Notes: generated by a model not told the origin, from the letters alone. Counted from the stretch's first letter, positions 26,029 to 35,530 are shown. The stretch is DNA of 64,000 nucleotides from Shimia aestuarii (GCF_022814865.1 NZ_JAKVRD010000006.1:124001-188000); one strand, 5' to 3'. Program-made: numbers and translations.

Positions 26029-26691
26029 TCAGCTCTCGATCGGTTTGAGCCGACCGGGTTCGTTTGTCTCGAGATAGGCCTCCTGCTCGGGCGTGAGGTC
26101 GATCTCGTCATAACCGGTGACCATCGGTCTCACATGTTCGCGGAAGCCATGGCCCACGGTGAGCAAGTAGATATGCACGATGATGAAGGCACCAATCACG
26201 TAGGCCGCGAAAAGATGCAGGTTCGCGATCAGGGTAATCGCCAGCACGCTATTGCTATCGGCCCAGAAATTATAGGTCAGGTAGAGCAGCCCCGTGACCC
26301 AGATCGCCGGGAAGATGAACCATTTCAGGACAAAGTAGGTCGCGGCCTGAAGCGGGTTATGCTTGCGCCAGAAGATCTTTTCGTAGGGGTGCTCTTCGCC
26401 CTTGAAGACGCCGTAGGCGTAGAAGCGGGCGACCGAGACCATGCCTTCGATCTTGGGAATGAACTGACGCCATGTGCCCGTGGTGAATAGCCAGAAGGTC
26501 GCGAAAATCCACAAGCCAAGCAACGCCAGCGCCGCCATCGTGTGCAGCATGACCGCCGGGCCGAAGGGGATCAGGGCATGCACCCCGTTGAGCCCCATGC
26601 CCGTCACCATCAGCGCCATGATGAGAAGCACCTGCATCCAATGCCAGAGGCGTTCGAAGCGGGGGTAAACCTTGACGATACGCTTAGTCAT
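26029..26691 (-). CDS. Membrane cytochrome b subunit (FdhC/cytochrome b561 type)
   Basis: A 220-residue integral membrane protein with four to five helices. Histidines placed to bind b-type haems occur in FERLWHWMQVLLI (helix 1), AVMLHTMAALALL, and ANLHLFAAYVIGAFIIVHIYLLTVGHG near the end. It would pass electrons from quinol to the octaheme cytochrome encoded just upstream. The two genes overlap by 8 bp, and the start (ATG at 26691) has AGGAGG upstream. The family also includes formate dehydrogenase gamma subunits and Ni/Fe hydrogenase cytochromes; the context favours service to the multihaem protein. Confidence 0.88.
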   Translation of the reverse strand: MTKRIVKVYPRFERLWHWMQVLLIMALMVTGMGLNGVHALIPFGPAVMLHTMAALALLGLWIFATFWLFTTGTWRQFIPKIEGMVSVARFYAYGVFKGEEHPYEKIFWRKHNPLQAATYFVLKWFIFPAIWVTGLLYLTYNFWADSNSVLAITLIANLHLFAAYVIGAFIIVHIYLLTVGHGFREHVRPMVTGYDEIDLTPEQEAYLETNEPGRLKPIES

Positions 26692-28306
26692 GATGGCCTC
26701 CTTCGGTTTTGCGCGAGAAGATACGGATGAGCGCGTGCGCCGCGACACCCAATAAGGTCAGAAGGATCAACGCCTTACCCAGAAGGCCGACCGGCCCGTT
26801 GGTATTGGTGCCGGGCATGAAGACACCCGCAACATTGGAAAGGCGGCCATCCTGCTGGTGACACTCGACGCAATCCACGGCGTTTTCGGCCGGGGCGACC
26901 ATGTGGGTAATCGGCCAGTACATGTAGGTGTCGACGAAATCGAACTCGCCCGAATAGGGCTTGTTCGCAGCTTTCATGCCCGCATCAATCGCCTTGCCCC
27001 AATCGAAATTGGTCCAGAAGGCGGTGTCGGTCGTCGGTCCCCAGACATGGGTATAGACGAGGTTGTTGTTGACCTTGTCATAGGCCTGCCGGCCTTCCAT
27101 GCGCTTGAAGGGCCAGATGCGCGAGGTGCCGTCTTCGCGGTCACCATGGATGCGGTTGACCTCGACGGTGTTTGCCGGGTCGATCTTGCGATCATAGGTG
27201 GTGTATTCCACCTGCCCGTCGAACCATGCGTAATAGGCCGTGGCGTCTTCCTGATAGGCGAAATTGCCCTTGGTCGACATATAGGTGTGCATGTGCTTGC
27301 CCTTCGAAGAGGTAAAGTTCTCTTCGCTGAACGGTTTGCCGTTCTCGTCAAGCTTGCCCGCAGTGGACCAGTCCCACATGGATTTCGTCGGTACACCGCC
27401 ACGGGCGTATTCCGGAATGTGACAGGACTGACAGGCGAGCGTGTCGGTATGGTCGTTGAGCTTCAGGCCCTTGATATTGGTCGGGTGCGGTTCTTGACCG
27501 TGGCAGGATTGGCAGGAGGCCGCATGTCGCGCCTCGCCCGGTTTGCCGGTGCCATGCGGATCGGAAGCCAGCACGTTATAGCGCGATCCGGCCCATTGGT
27601 GACGGTCCGAGACGTGGCAATCGGCGCAGACCATGCCCTCGCCGCCCTCTTCGACCGAGGACATATGCACGTCGACATCATGGGTCGGGTTGTAGAGCGC
27701 CGACGACAGATCGCCGTGTTTCACGTTATCGCCGCCACCGCCATAGAAGTGACAATTGCCGCAGTTGTCGCGGTCGGGCATGCCGACGCTCATCGCCGCT
27801 TTCTTGAGGTCTACGGCCCAGGCCTTGGCCCCGGTGATGGTCTTGCCCTTGGCCTCCATCGGTGGGTGGCCCGCCCCGGTGGCCAGCTTGGTATATTGGT
27901 CCGACTTGTCGTGACAGACGAGGCAGTCCTTTGCGTTGGCCTGTTGCGGCGGTTCCTGGCTCATGTCGTCCCAGCCATAGCCGGCGTGACAAGAGGTACA
28001 GCGCGGTTCATTGCCCGCGACCGAGCCGCAGAAGGCGTTGATCACGTTCTTCTTGCCAAGGCGCTGGCCGGTTTCGGGGTGCTCGTAATCCCACTTGAAG
28101 TGGATCGAGTGCATCATCTGATCGTCGGCCTCGGTATGACACTCGAGGCAGGCTTCGGTCACTTCCGGGCCCGATTGGAAATCCTTTTGCAGGCTCAGGA
28201 ACTTGGAGTGATCCGCCGTGGACTTGCTCACCTCATCCTGTGCCATGGCGAGCGTGGCGGATGAAAAGGCTATGGCAAGGCCGAATACGGCCCTTTTGAA
28301 ATACAT
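26684..28306 (-). CDS. Octaheme c-type cytochrome, tetrathionate reductase (OTR) family
   Basis: A 540-residue exported multihaem cytochrome with a signal peptide (MYFKRAVFGLAIAFSSATLAMAQ). There are eight CxxCH haem motifs in order: CLECH, CTSCH, CLVCH, CGNCH, CADCH, CQSCH, CQSCH and CVECH. The pattern fits the octaheme tetrathionate reductase family, whose Shewanella member reduces tetrathionate, nitrite and hydroxylamine in vitro. A C-terminal hydrophobic helix (LLGKALILLTLLGVAAHALIRIF) would anchor it to the membrane beside the cytochrome b. The ATG at 28306 has GGAGG 7 nt upstream. An FNR box lies 72 bp upstream, so expression is probably favoured at low oxygen. Confidence 0.9.
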   Translation of the reverse strand: MYFKRAVFGLAIAFSSATLAMAQDEVSKSTADHSKFLSLQKDFQSGPEVTEACLECHTEADDQMMHSIHFKWDYEHPETGQRLGKKNVINAFCGSVAGNEPRCTSCHAGYGWDDMSQEPPQQANAKDCLVCHDKSDQYTKLATGAGHPPMEAKGKTITGAKAWAVDLKKAAMSVGMPDRDNCGNCHFYGGGGDNVKHGDLSSALYNPTHDVDVHMSSVEEGGEGMVCADCHVSDRHQWAGSRYNVLASDPHGTGKPGEARHAASCQSCHGQEPHPTNIKGLKLNDHTDTLACQSCHIPEYARGGVPTKSMWDWSTAGKLDENGKPFSEENFTSSKGKHMHTYMSTKGNFAYQEDATAYYAWFDGQVEYTTYDRKIDPANTVEVNRIHGDREDGTSRIWPFKRMEGRQAYDKVNNNLVYTHVWGPTTDTAFWTNFDWGKAIDAGMKAANKPYSGEFDFVDTYMYWPITHMVAPAENAVDCVECHQQDGRLSNVAGVFMPGTNTNGPVGLLGKALILLTLLGVAAHALIRIFSRKTEGGHHD

Positions 28307-28378
28307 GACGTCTCCTCCCTGGCGTCGGCTGGGACTTTGCGCGTTCCCGTTAGGTAAACACACACTCGGGAGACATCT

Positions 28379-28392
28379 TTGACATATATCAA
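28379..28392 (-). promoter_or_regulatory. FNR/FnrL box upstream of the octaheme cytochrome operon
   Basis: On the minus strand TTGAT-ATAT-GTCAA matches the FNR consensus TTGAT-N4-ATCAA at 9 of 10 defined positions. It lies 72 bp before the cytochrome start, within the range of an activating site near -40. Confidence 0.82.
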
Positions 28393-28431
28393 TTTTGCGA
28401 TGTTAAGCGCCGCACGGGGCGAGATTCGCCT

Positions 28432-29073
28432 TCAAATGCGGAAGAACGGCTGAAGCAGGCGCGGCACAAGGCTCTTGAAGCGCAGGCGCGCATCGGTCGC
28501 GGCAAGGCAGATGCAATCCGGACCGGGATCGGCGACCGGCGTATGTTCGAGCGCGTCATGCCCGATCTCGACATCGCCGCGTCCGAAACGGCCCTCCTCG
28601 TCCGAGAAGCTCCCCTGCAGGACGAGGGTCATCTCAAGGCCGTTGTGGCCGTGTTCCGGCATCGCGCGGCCGGCAGGGATGTAGAGCAGGCGCAAGGAGT
28701 CCTCGGATGTGTCGCGCAGGATCGCCTGTTTGACGCCAAAGCCGAGCGATTTCCACGGTGCCTGCCCGTCGGGACCAAGAAGCGCGGCGACGGGGCCGGG
28801 ATAGATGCCGTTGCGCCGCGGCGGGGCGGGTTCGACGGGCGCAGGTGCATCAAGCATATCAAAGAGCCGGTTGCGCAGATCTTCCGAGACGGCCTCTTCC
28901 TTTTCGACCTCGAGAAGCGCGCCGCCAACGGCCTCATGCGCGGCCAGCGCGGCGCGGCATTCAGCACAGAGCGAGATATGCGCCGCGACCACGACCGCAT
29001 GGGCCTGCGGCAAGGTGCCAGCGGCATAGGCGACAAGAATCTCGTCGGGGATATGGTGCGCGATCTCGGTCAT
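28432..29073 (-). CDS. chrR: ChrR-family anti-sigma factor with cupin domain
   Basis: A zinc-dependent anti-sigma factor that holds RpoE inactive and releases it under singlet oxygen or organic peroxide stress, as known from Rhodobacter sphaeroides. The 213-residue product has the N-terminal zinc-binding domain with His in HHIPDEILVAY and the cluster HISLCAEC (His and two Cys), then a cupin-like C-terminal domain from about residue 105 containing PEHGHNGLEMTLVLQGSFSDEEG. Its start overlaps the rpoE stop by 4 bp, giving coupled synthesis of the pair. The gene lies upstream of the FNR-linked cytochrome operon on the same strand. Confidence 0.92.
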   Translation of the reverse strand: MTEIAHHIPDEILVAYAAGTLPQAHAVVVAAHISLCAECRAALAAHEAVGGALLEVEKEEAVSEDLRNRLFDMLDAPAPVEPAPPRRNGIYPGPVAALLGPDGQAPWKSLGFGVKQAILRDTSEDSLRLLYIPAGRAMPEHGHNGLEMTLVLQGSFSDEEGRFGRGDVEIGHDALEHTPVADPGPDCICLAATDARLRFKSLVPRLLQPFFRI

Positions 29074-29654
29074 GACGGGCGCATATCCTTCAACTCATGG
29101 CGCAGTTTGTCGAGGGCCAATCGAATCCGCGACTTGATCGTGCCGAGCGGCAGCCCGGTTTCGGCCTGAATCTCGCTATGGCTCAACTCGCCGAGATAGG
29201 CGCGTTCGACCATCTCGCGTTGATCGGGTTTCAGCCGGGAAAGCGCCTCGCGCAGGCCCGCGGCCTCTTGTTCAAGAGCCACCACCTGCCCCGCATCGGG
29301 CGCGGTGTCTTCCTCCGCCAAGAGCATCTCTGGTTCGGGACGGCGTTCCTTGCGGAAGCGGTCGATCTGTTGGTTGCGGGCGATACGGTAGATCCAGCCA
29401 GACACCTGCGCCTGTTCGGGATCGAACTGATGGGCGCGGTGCCAGACCTTGATCATCACGTCCTGCACAATGTCCTCGGCCTCGGCCGCGCTGGCCCCGC
29501 CCCGGATCGCGAATCCTTTCAGACGCGGCGCGTAGTGATCGAAGAGACAGGCAAAGGCCTCGCGGTCTCGCGTATCGCGCACCGCAAGCATCCATACTGT
29601 TTCCTGCGTGGGCGTTTGTGTCGTTTCGTCAGGCACGCTCGTGTCGTCTTTCAT
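29070..29654 (-). CDS. rpoE: ECF sigma factor RpoE (ChrR-controlled group)
   Basis: A 194-residue extracytoplasmic-function sigma factor. Region 2 (FDHYAPRLKGFAIRGGASAAEAEDIVQDVMIKVWHRA) and region 4 (LKPDQREMVERAYLGELSHSEIQAETGLPLGTIKSRIRLALDKLRHEL) are both complete, with a linker rich in acidic residues between them. It is encoded immediately before chrR, as in R. sphaeroides, where the pair controls the response to singlet oxygen. A TGATC-type autoregulated promoter was looked for in the 108 bp upstream but none convincing was found. Confidence 0.94.
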   Translation of the reverse strand: MKDDTSVPDETTQTPTQETVWMLAVRDTRDREAFACLFDHYAPRLKGFAIRGGASAAEAEDIVQDVMIKVWHRAHQFDPEQAQVSGWIYRIARNQQIDRFRKERRPEPEMLLAEEDTAPDAGQVVALEQEAAGLREALSRLKPDQREMVERAYLGELSHSEIQAETGLPLGTIKSRIRLALDKLRHELKDMRPS

Positions 29655-29762
29655 GGCTGCGCATCAAGACCCGCGCGGCCGATTGCTTCCCCCGAGCCTA
29701 GCCCGCCGCGGTGCAGCGGGCCAAGCAAATTCGTGGGTCAGAGGAAAATCTCCGCAGCGGCG

Positions 29763-30638
29763 TCATTCGTGACAGAGGGATTCAAGGTATCGCCCATAGC
29801 TGTTCTTGTGAAACAGGGCAGCGCGCTCTTGCAGGTGGGCGCGATTGATCCAGCCCGCGCGGAAGGCGATTTCATCCGGCGAGCCAACCTGTTGGCCTTG
29901 GCGTTCGGTCAGGGTTCGGACAAAGTTCCCGGCATCGAGCAAAGAGGCATGTGTACCGGTATCAAGCCAAGCATAGCCCCGTCCCATGATGCGCACCGAT
30001 AGCGCGCCGTCGGCGAGGTAACTTTCGAGAAGCGTGGTGATCTCCAATTCACTACGTGCCGAAGGTGCAACCTGCCGCGCCCGTTCCGGGGCACTTCCAT
30101 CGAGGAAATAAAGCCCCGTGACCGCATAGTTCGAGGGCGGTGTCGCGGGTTTCTCGACAAGGTGGCGCACATTGCCTTCGGCATCGAAATCCACCACACC
30201 ATAGCGTTGCGGATCAGCGACCCGATAGCCAAAGACCGTCGCCGCCCGGCCTGCCTGATCCGCTTCTTGCAGCAGCTCGGGAAAGCCGTGTCCAAAGAAG
30301 ATATTGTCGCCCAAAACCATCGCCGAAGGCGCGCCATCGAGGAATTCCTCGGCCAGAAGATAGGCCTGGGCAAGGCCATCGGGGCTTGGCTGTTCGATGT
30401 AGCTTAGGGAAAGGCCCCACTGGCTCCCGTCGCCAAGCGTGTCGATGAACTGCTGCTGATCCTGAGGCGTGGTGATGATCGCAATCTCTCGGATCCCGGC
30501 CAGCATCAGCGCGCTGAGTGGGTAGTAGATCATCGGCTTGTCATAGATCGGCAAGAGCTGTTTCGAGACGCCCATCGTGATCGGGTAGAGCCGCGTGCCG
30601 GAGCCACCAGCCAGAATGATCCCCTTGCGTTGCGTCAT
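29763..30638 (-). CDS. rfbA: Glucose-1-phosphate thymidylyltransferase
   Basis: Makes dTDP-glucose from glucose 1-phosphate and dTTP, the first step to dTDP-L-rhamnose. The 291-residue product starts [21 protein letters not shown], with the nucleotidyl-transferase signature at the N-terminus, and shows YDKPMIYYPLSALMLAGI and VLGDNIFFGHGF. An open frame continues 69 codons upstream, but this is inside rfbD and does not resemble the family. The gene overlaps rfbD by 4 bp and is the last of rfbCBDA. Confidence 0.96.
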   Translation of the reverse strand: MTQRKGIILAGGSGTRLYPITMGVSKQLLPIYDKPMIYYPLSALMLAGIREIAIITTPQDQQQFIDTLGDGSQWGLSLSYIEQPSPDGLAQAYLLAEEFLDGAPSAMVLGDNIFFGHGFPELLQEADQAGRAATVFGYRVADPQRYGVVDFDAEGNVRHLVEKPATPPSNYAVTGLYFLDGSAPERARQVAPSARSELEITTLLESYLADGALSVRIMGRGYAWLDTGTHASLLDAGNFVRTLTERQGQQVGSPDEIAFRAGWINRAHLQERAALFHKNSYGRYLESLCHE

Positions 30639-31486
30639 TTTTCGCTCTCCAATTCCTTGAGCACCCTGTCCAACGCCGCGCGCCAGTCGGGCCGTGCGAT
30701 GGCAAAGACCTCGTAGAGGCTCTGACAGTTCAGCCGCGAATTCAATGGGCGCATGGCAGGCGTCGGATAGTCGCGTGTCGGGATCGGCGTAAGCACCACC
30801 TTGCGCCCGGCGCGGTGAAAGATCGCTTCGGCAAAATCGCACCAACTGACCTCCGGTGCGCCACTCAGATGAAATATGCCGCTTTTCTTTTTATTATCAG
30901 TTAATTGCGCTGCGATACTCATGCAAGTTTCGGCAATGGCGCGCGCCGGGGTCGGGCCGCCGATCTGGTCCGAGACAACACTCAAGCGATCGCGATTGTC
31001 CGACAGGCGCAGCATGGTCTTGACGAAATTCGCCCCCTGCGCCGAGAACACCCAAGAGGTGCGCAGGATCGCATAGCGCCCGCCTGCGGCGACAACCGCA
31101 CGCTCGCCCGCCAATTTGGACCGCCCATAGGCGTTTTGCGGCGCAGTGGGATCGTCCGGCCGCCACGGCACCTCGCCTGCGCCAGAGAAAACGTAGTCCG
31201 TCGAGATGTGCACAAAGGGAATATCAAGTGCCGCGCAGGCCTCGGCCATGGCCCCCGGGGCATCTCCATTGATGATGGTCGCAAGCGCCTCGTCCTCTTC
31301 GGCGCGGTCGACGGCGGTATAGGCGGCGGCGTTGATAGCGGCGCGCGGCGCATGGGCGCGGATCGCAGCGGCGCAGGCGGCAGGGTCGCTCAGGTCCACC
31401 TCGGTTCGCGAAAGCGCAACCACCTCGGGGAAGCGGCGCAATTCGGTCGCGACCTGACCGTCATGACCAAAGACGAGCACCGTCAT
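30635..31486 (-). CDS. rfbD: dTDP-4-dehydrorhamnose reductase
   Basis: The NADPH-dependent last step of dTDP-L-rhamnose synthesis. The 283-residue short-chain reductase has the nucleotide-binding start [15 protein letters not shown], the Tyr-Lys pair in [12 protein letters not shown], and the substrate segment [24 protein letters not shown]. It overlaps rfbA and rfbB by 4 bp on each side. The opening reads GHDGQV, where GxxGQLG is more usual, a minor variation. Confidence 0.95.
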   Translation of the reverse strand: MTVLVFGHDGQVATELRRFPEVVALSRTEVDLSDPAACAAAIRAHAPRAAINAAAYTAVDRAEEDEALATIINGDAPGAMAEACAALDIPFVHISTDYVFSGAGEVPWRPDDPTAPQNAYGRSKLAGERAVVAAGGRYAILRTSWVFSAQGANFVKTMLRLSDNRDRLSVVSDQIGGPTPARAIAETCMSIAAQLTDNKKKSGIFHLSGAPEVSWCDFAEAIFHRAGRKVVLTPIPTRDYPTPAMRPLNSRLNCQSLYEVFAIARPDWRAALDRVLKELESEK

Positions 31487-32535
31487 GGCGCGCCCGTCCC
31501 GAGGCGTTCGCCCACGCCCTTACGGTCTAGGAGCGGACACCACCAGGCCTCGTTGTCGAGATACCATTGCACCGTGCGCTCCAGCCCCTCATCCAGCGTC
31601 ACCAAGGGGCGCCAGCCAAGCTCGGATCGCATCCGGCGCGGATCAATCGCATAGCGTGCATCATGGCCGGGGCGGTCGGCGACGAAGGTGATGAGGTCGC
31701 CATAAGAGCCATCCGCGCGTGGGCGCAGGCGGTCGAGGATCGTGCAAATGCTCTTTACGAGGTCGAGATTGCTGCGCTCATTCTCGCCACCGATATTGTA
31801 GCTCTCCCCGACCCGGCCCTTTTCGACCACATGCAAAAGCGCATCGGCATGGTCCTCGACATAAAGCCAGTCACGGATATTGGAGCCATCGCCATAGATC
31901 GGCAGCTGTTTCCCTGCGAGCGCGTTGAGGATCACCACCGGGATAAGCTTTTCCGGAAAATGATAGGGGCCATAGTTGTTCGAGCAATTGGTGAGCAGCA
32001 CCGGCAGGCCATAGGTCTCGAACCATGCGCGCACGAGGTGATCCGAGCTTGCCTTGGAGGCAGCATAGGGGCTGCGCGGGGCGTAGGGCGTCTCTTCAGT
32101 GAACTTCTGCGCCGGATCGGGCGGCAGGGAGCCATAGACCTCATCGGTCGAGATATGATGAAAGCGAAAGCCTTCGGGTCGCCCCTGTCCCTCCCAGTAG
32201 CTGCGCGCGGCCTCGAGCATGGTGTAGGTGCCGGTGATATTGGTGTCGACGAAGGCGGCGGGGCCGTCGATCGAGCGATCCACATGGGTTTCCGCGGCGA
32301 GATGCATGACGACCTCGGGACGATGGGCGGCGAAGATCCGACCCAGCGCGGCGCGGTCGCGGATATCGGCCTTCTCGAAAACATAGAGCGGGCTATCCGC
32401 GACGGGCGCGACATTCTCAAGACAGGCGGCATAGGTCAGCGCGTCGAGGTTGATGACCTCATGGCCTCGCGCCACGGCAAGGCGCACCACAGCGGAGCCG
32501 ATGAACCCCGCCCCGCCCGTCACAAGGATCTTCAT
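31483..32535 (-). CDS. rfbB: dTDP-glucose 4,6-dehydratase
   Basis: Converts dTDP-glucose to dTDP-4-keto-6-deoxyglucose. The 350-residue product begins [18 protein letters not shown] (NAD-binding Rossmann motif) and contains the TDEVYG catalytic segment and the YxxxK pair in [16 protein letters not shown]. The [17 protein letters not shown] segment is a family signature. The ATG at 32535 is taken because the frame upstream lies inside rfbC and lacks homology. It overlaps rfbD and rfbC by 4 bp each. Confidence 0.96.
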   Translation of the reverse strand: MKILVTGGAGFIGSAVVRLAVARGHEVINLDALTYAACLENVAPVADSPLYVFEKADIRDRAALGRIFAAHRPEVVMHLAAETHVDRSIDGPAAFVDTNITGTYTMLEAARSYWEGQGRPEGFRFHHISTDEVYGSLPPDPAQKFTEETPYAPRSPYAASKASSDHLVRAWFETYGLPVLLTNCSNNYGPYHFPEKLIPVVILNALAGKQLPIYGDGSNIRDWLYVEDHADALLHVVEKGRVGESYNIGGENERSNLDLVKSICTILDRLRPRADGSYGDLITFVADRPGHDARYAIDPRRMRSELGWRPLVTLDEGLERTVQWYLDNEAWWCPLLDRKGVGERLGTGAP

Positions 32536-33098
32536 ACCGCGCCCTCCCATCTGAAGGGGCTTTGCAGATCGGCCAGCGGAGGCGCGACGGCGTCCTTGTC
32601 GCTCAAGATCGCGTCGCCCGAAAGCGGCCAGTCGATGCCAAGCGCCGGATCGTTCCACAGAAGCGCGCCTTCGGTCTCGGGCGCGTAATAGTCCGAGCAC
32701 TTATAGACGATTTCGCTATTTGGCTGGAGCGTGGCGAAACCGTGGGCGAACCCAGCCGGGATGAAAAGCTGCGCGCCCGTCTCGGCGCTGAGCTCATAGC
32801 CGACCCATTGGCCGTAGGTCGGACTTCCCCGCCGGATATCAACGGCCACATCGAAGATCGCTCCGCGCCCACAACGCACGAGCTTGGCCTGCGCATGGGG
32901 TGGCGCCTGAAAATGCAGGCCGCGCACCGTCCCCACGTCGGTAGAGAGGGAATGGTTGTCCTGCACGAACTCGAGGTCGATGCCGATCTCGCGATAGGCG
33001 CGACGGCTATAGGTTTCGGCAAAGACCCCGCGATGATCGCCAAACCGGCGCGGCGTGATCAGGAGAACGCCGGGAAGCGTCGTCTCTTCATGGTCCAT
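32532..33098 (-). CDS. rfbC: dTDP-4-dehydrorhamnose 3,5-epimerase
   Basis: Epimerises the keto sugar at C3 and C5 in rhamnose synthesis. The 188-residue cupin-fold product shows the family motifs [64 protein letters not shown] and [10 protein letters not shown]. Both catalytic residues (His in RGLHFQ and Tyr in KCSDYYAPE) are present. It is the first gene of the four-gene rfb operon. Rhamnose made here would go to LPS or exopolysaccharide, whose transferases are not in the window. Confidence 0.96.
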   Translation of the reverse strand: MDHEETTLPGVLLITPRRFGDHRGVFAETYSRRAYREIGIDLEFVQDNHSLSTDVGTVRGLHFQAPPHAQAKLVRCGRGAIFDVAVDIRRGSPTYGQWVGYELSAETGAQLFIPAGFAHGFATLQPNSEIVYKCSDYYAPETEGALLWNDPALGIDWPLSGDAILSDKDAVAPPLADLQSPFRWEGAV

Positions 33099-33167
33099 AG
33101 CTGCTCTTCCACGGTTTTCCCAAGGTGTAACGCCCTTTGCCGCGCCGGGCCATGGTTTTGATCCGCC

Positions 33168-34085
33168 CTAGTCGACAGGCTTTCCACCTCTTTCTTCGAT
33201 CATGCGCACATCGACAGCTTCGCGGCTGCCGCCAAATCGCATCTCATCGTAGAACACGACTTGTGTCGGCAACTCGACCCCCCATTCGTAGTTGAACGGC
33301 TGCGATGCTGCGCTCTTGGATGTCTTGCTGCCACCGGTGCTTACGGCATGATTGTCGTTGAACGCCTTTGCCGAGACGGCCTGCGTCTTGCGGCGATCGA
33401 GCCAACGGCTCACATAGCTATTGTAGACGCCATATTTGAGATAAAGCTTTCCCTTGCTTTCATTGAGCATGCGCTGGGTGACCATGGTGCGTGACCGACG
33501 ACAAACCTGTTTGCCATCCAGATACATGAGAAAACTCGGTCCCTTGGGCGAGAGGCTATAGTCGGCAAAGATCGTCACATCGATCCATTTGCCGCGTAGC
33601 CTTGAGACACGTCCGACCGTACAACCGCCCTCATCCCCGAACCACATCATCGCCTTGCCGTCGCGCATGTTGAAATGCCAAAGCGGCGTGCGCCATCCCT
33701 GCATCTTCATTTGGCCCAATGTGGTATTCGCGGGTCCAACATCGACAAAGTCCGATTGCAAGAAGAAGGACCACCCGTACCAAACCTGCTGACCGACGCG
33801 TTGAATACGGTTCTTGGGGTCTTCCTTGCGCTCAACGCGCTGACGATCATTGGTGCAATCGTCCCAGTATTTATTGCCACCACAGTCGCCATGGCGAAGC
33901 TCAAACCGTTGAGCACGCCGACCAAGACGTGTGTGCTCGCGGATACGCGTAAAGCCATATCGCTTGTTTGCACTGACCTCTTTTTCTATTCGGGTCATGC
34001 CAAGAATGGATTTGCCGTTATCCGCTGCGATGGCCGGAAGCGCCATGGCAGTGATGATCGCTGCAGAAGCAAGAACACGTTTCAT
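33168..34085 (-). CDS. Secreted polysaccharide-lyase-like protein
   Basis: A 305-residue exported protein with a signal peptide (MKRVLASAAIITAMALPAIAADN). The body resembles the heparin-lyase-like jelly-roll family (Polysacc_lyase, PF14099-like), with segments RFELRHGDCGG, WYGWSFFLQSDF, TPLWHFNMRDGKAMMWF and KWIDVTIFADYSLSPKGPSFLMYLDGK. Such proteins cleave or bind acidic glycans; no substrate can be named. It lies 69 bp upstream of rfbC on the same strand and may be linked to rhamnose-containing surface glycans. An upstream in-frame start at 34190 would add 35 residues that hide the signal peptide and is rejected. Confidence 0.72.
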   Translation of the reverse strand: MKRVLASAAIITAMALPAIAADNGKSILGMTRIEKEVSANKRYGFTRIREHTRLGRRAQRFELRHGDCGGNKYWDDCTNDRQRVERKEDPKNRIQRVGQQVWYGWSFFLQSDFVDVGPANTTLGQMKMQGWRTPLWHFNMRDGKAMMWFGDEGGCTVGRVSRLRGKWIDVTIFADYSLSPKGPSFLMYLDGKQVCRRSRTMVTQRMLNESKGKLYLKYGVYNSYVSRWLDRRKTQAVSAKAFNDNHAVSTGGSKTSKSAASQPFNYEWGVELPTQVVFYDEMRFGGSREAVDVRMIEERGGKPVD

Positions 34086-34285
34086 GTCTATCAATACCTC
34101 GTCGAAATCACTGGTCCTGACTTTAGGCATCGGACCAGAAGCGCACAAGTTTCTCGCAATCCGTGAAACGGCCCGCCAGCTCGGGCGCATCGGGGGGCGT
34201 TAGGGAAACAGGCGCTCCCGCCGAACGCGCGCCACGTTTCAAGGCGCGAAAAAGTCCGAAACACATCAACAGTATAAGAGAAAAG

Positions 34286-34362
<77 letters not shown>

Positions 34363-34459
34363 GTCTTGGGCGGGGTATATCCAGAGGCGCGCGCTGCCGC
34401 AATCGGAAAAATCACGCCGGGTTGGGGATTCCGGAGGACAGGGCGCGGCGTGGCCTTGG

Positions 34460-35476
34460 TCAGCCGGGCTTCTGGCCGATGGCGAGCATGGTCATCTCGG
34501 GGATCATTTCCGAGACACTTACCCCATCAAACCCTTTCTCGGTCAGAGCCGCCTTGAGCCAGCCCTTATCAAGCGAGACGGCGCGTGGGGTAAAGGCGGT
34601 GTGCTGGAGTTGCCAGAGGGCGGCGAGCTTGGGGCCGTCGCGGCTTTCCTCGACGACGAAATCATGCACGAGGAGCCGCCCGCCGGGGTTGAGACAGGCA
34701 TAGGCCTGCGCCAAGAGGCGATCATGGGTTTCACCGGGCACGCCGGAGAAGAGATAAGACATCAGGATCAGGTCTTGCCCGCCCGGCCAGTCGGTCTCGA
34801 GCGCGTTGCCCTCAATGTAGGAAATCCGCTCGGAGAGGCCTGCCTCGGCGACATAATCCCGGCCAAGCGCGGCCACGTTGGGAAAATCGACGATGGTCGC
34901 GGAAAGCCCTTCGACCGCGTGACAAAGCGTGATGGCAAAGGCCCCGGTGCCGCCGCCCACGTCGAGCATCGTCTTGGCGCCAGAAAGGTCCATCGACTTC
35001 ACAAGTTGACGCGCCGGACCGAGAGAGCCCGCATGTTGCGAGGCCGAGTAGAGCCGCGCCTCGTCTGGGTCCGAGAACCATTCCGCATAAGAGGCCGTCG
35101 CCTCGGGCGGCAGACGGTTCATCAGCGCATCATCAATCTGGTCGAGAAGGCCATACATCTGGCGCCCCACCTGTAGGCGCAGGTAGTCGCCAAAATCGTA
35201 TTTCGCGCCCTTCACAAGGAACATTTCCGCCGCCGGACCATTGGCGAACTTACCCGCCTCCACCGTCACAAGGCCAAGCCCCGCCAGTGCCGTCAGAAGC
35301 GTCTCGGCGCGGTCGGCATCGAGGGGGACGAAATTGGCCAGTTCCCGTGCGCTCATCGGTCCCTTCTCGGAGAGCTGCGAAAAGGTATCCGCCTCAAGCG
35401 CCGCGAAAAGCGCCTTGGATCCCATGAACCCGAAGGCGATATCGGAAATCTGGTCGGCGGTGGTCAGGGCGGTCAT
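34460..35476 (-). CDS. SAM-dependent O-/S-methyltransferase (Methyltransf_2 type)
   Basis: A 338-residue methyltransferase with an N-terminal winged-helix dimerisation domain (residues about 10-85) and a C-terminal SAM-binding domain. The latter carries motif I LDVGGGTGAFAITLCH near residue 170, then ATIVDFPNVAALG and the late motif LNPGGRLLVHDFVVEE. The family includes acetylserotonin and hydroxyneurosporene O-methyltransferases and also DsyB, the methylthiohydroxybutyrate methyltransferase of DMSP synthesis found in some Rhodobacterales. Which one this is cannot be fixed by eye. It is a single gene behind two inverted repeats, between tRNA-Arg and the suf operon. Confidence 0.82.
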   Translation of the reverse strand: MTALTTADQISDIAFGFMGSKALFAALEADTFSQLSEKGPMSARELANFVPLDADRAETLLTALAGLGLVTVEAGKFANGPAAEMFLVKGAKYDFGDYLRLQVGRQMYGLLDQIDDALMNRLPPEATASYAEWFSDPDEARLYSASQHAGSLGPARQLVKSMDLSGAKTMLDVGGGTGAFAITLCHAVEGLSATIVDFPNVAALGRDYVAEAGLSERISYIEGNALETDWPGGQDLILMSYLFSGVPGETHDRLLAQAYACLNPGGRLLVHDFVVEESRDGPKLAALWQLQHTAFTPRAVSLDKGWLKAALTEKGFDGVSVSEMIPEMTMLAIGQKPG

Positions 35477-35530
35477 ACTGGTCTCCTTGCTGATTTAGCC
35501 GGAGACTAGCCGCCGCAGGCGGGAATGGCC

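Noticed and set aside
29655-29762. An RpoE-dependent autoregulated promoter upstream of rpoE
   Set aside because: Only a weak TGACC-like element is present, and no matching -10 was found at a suitable distance.
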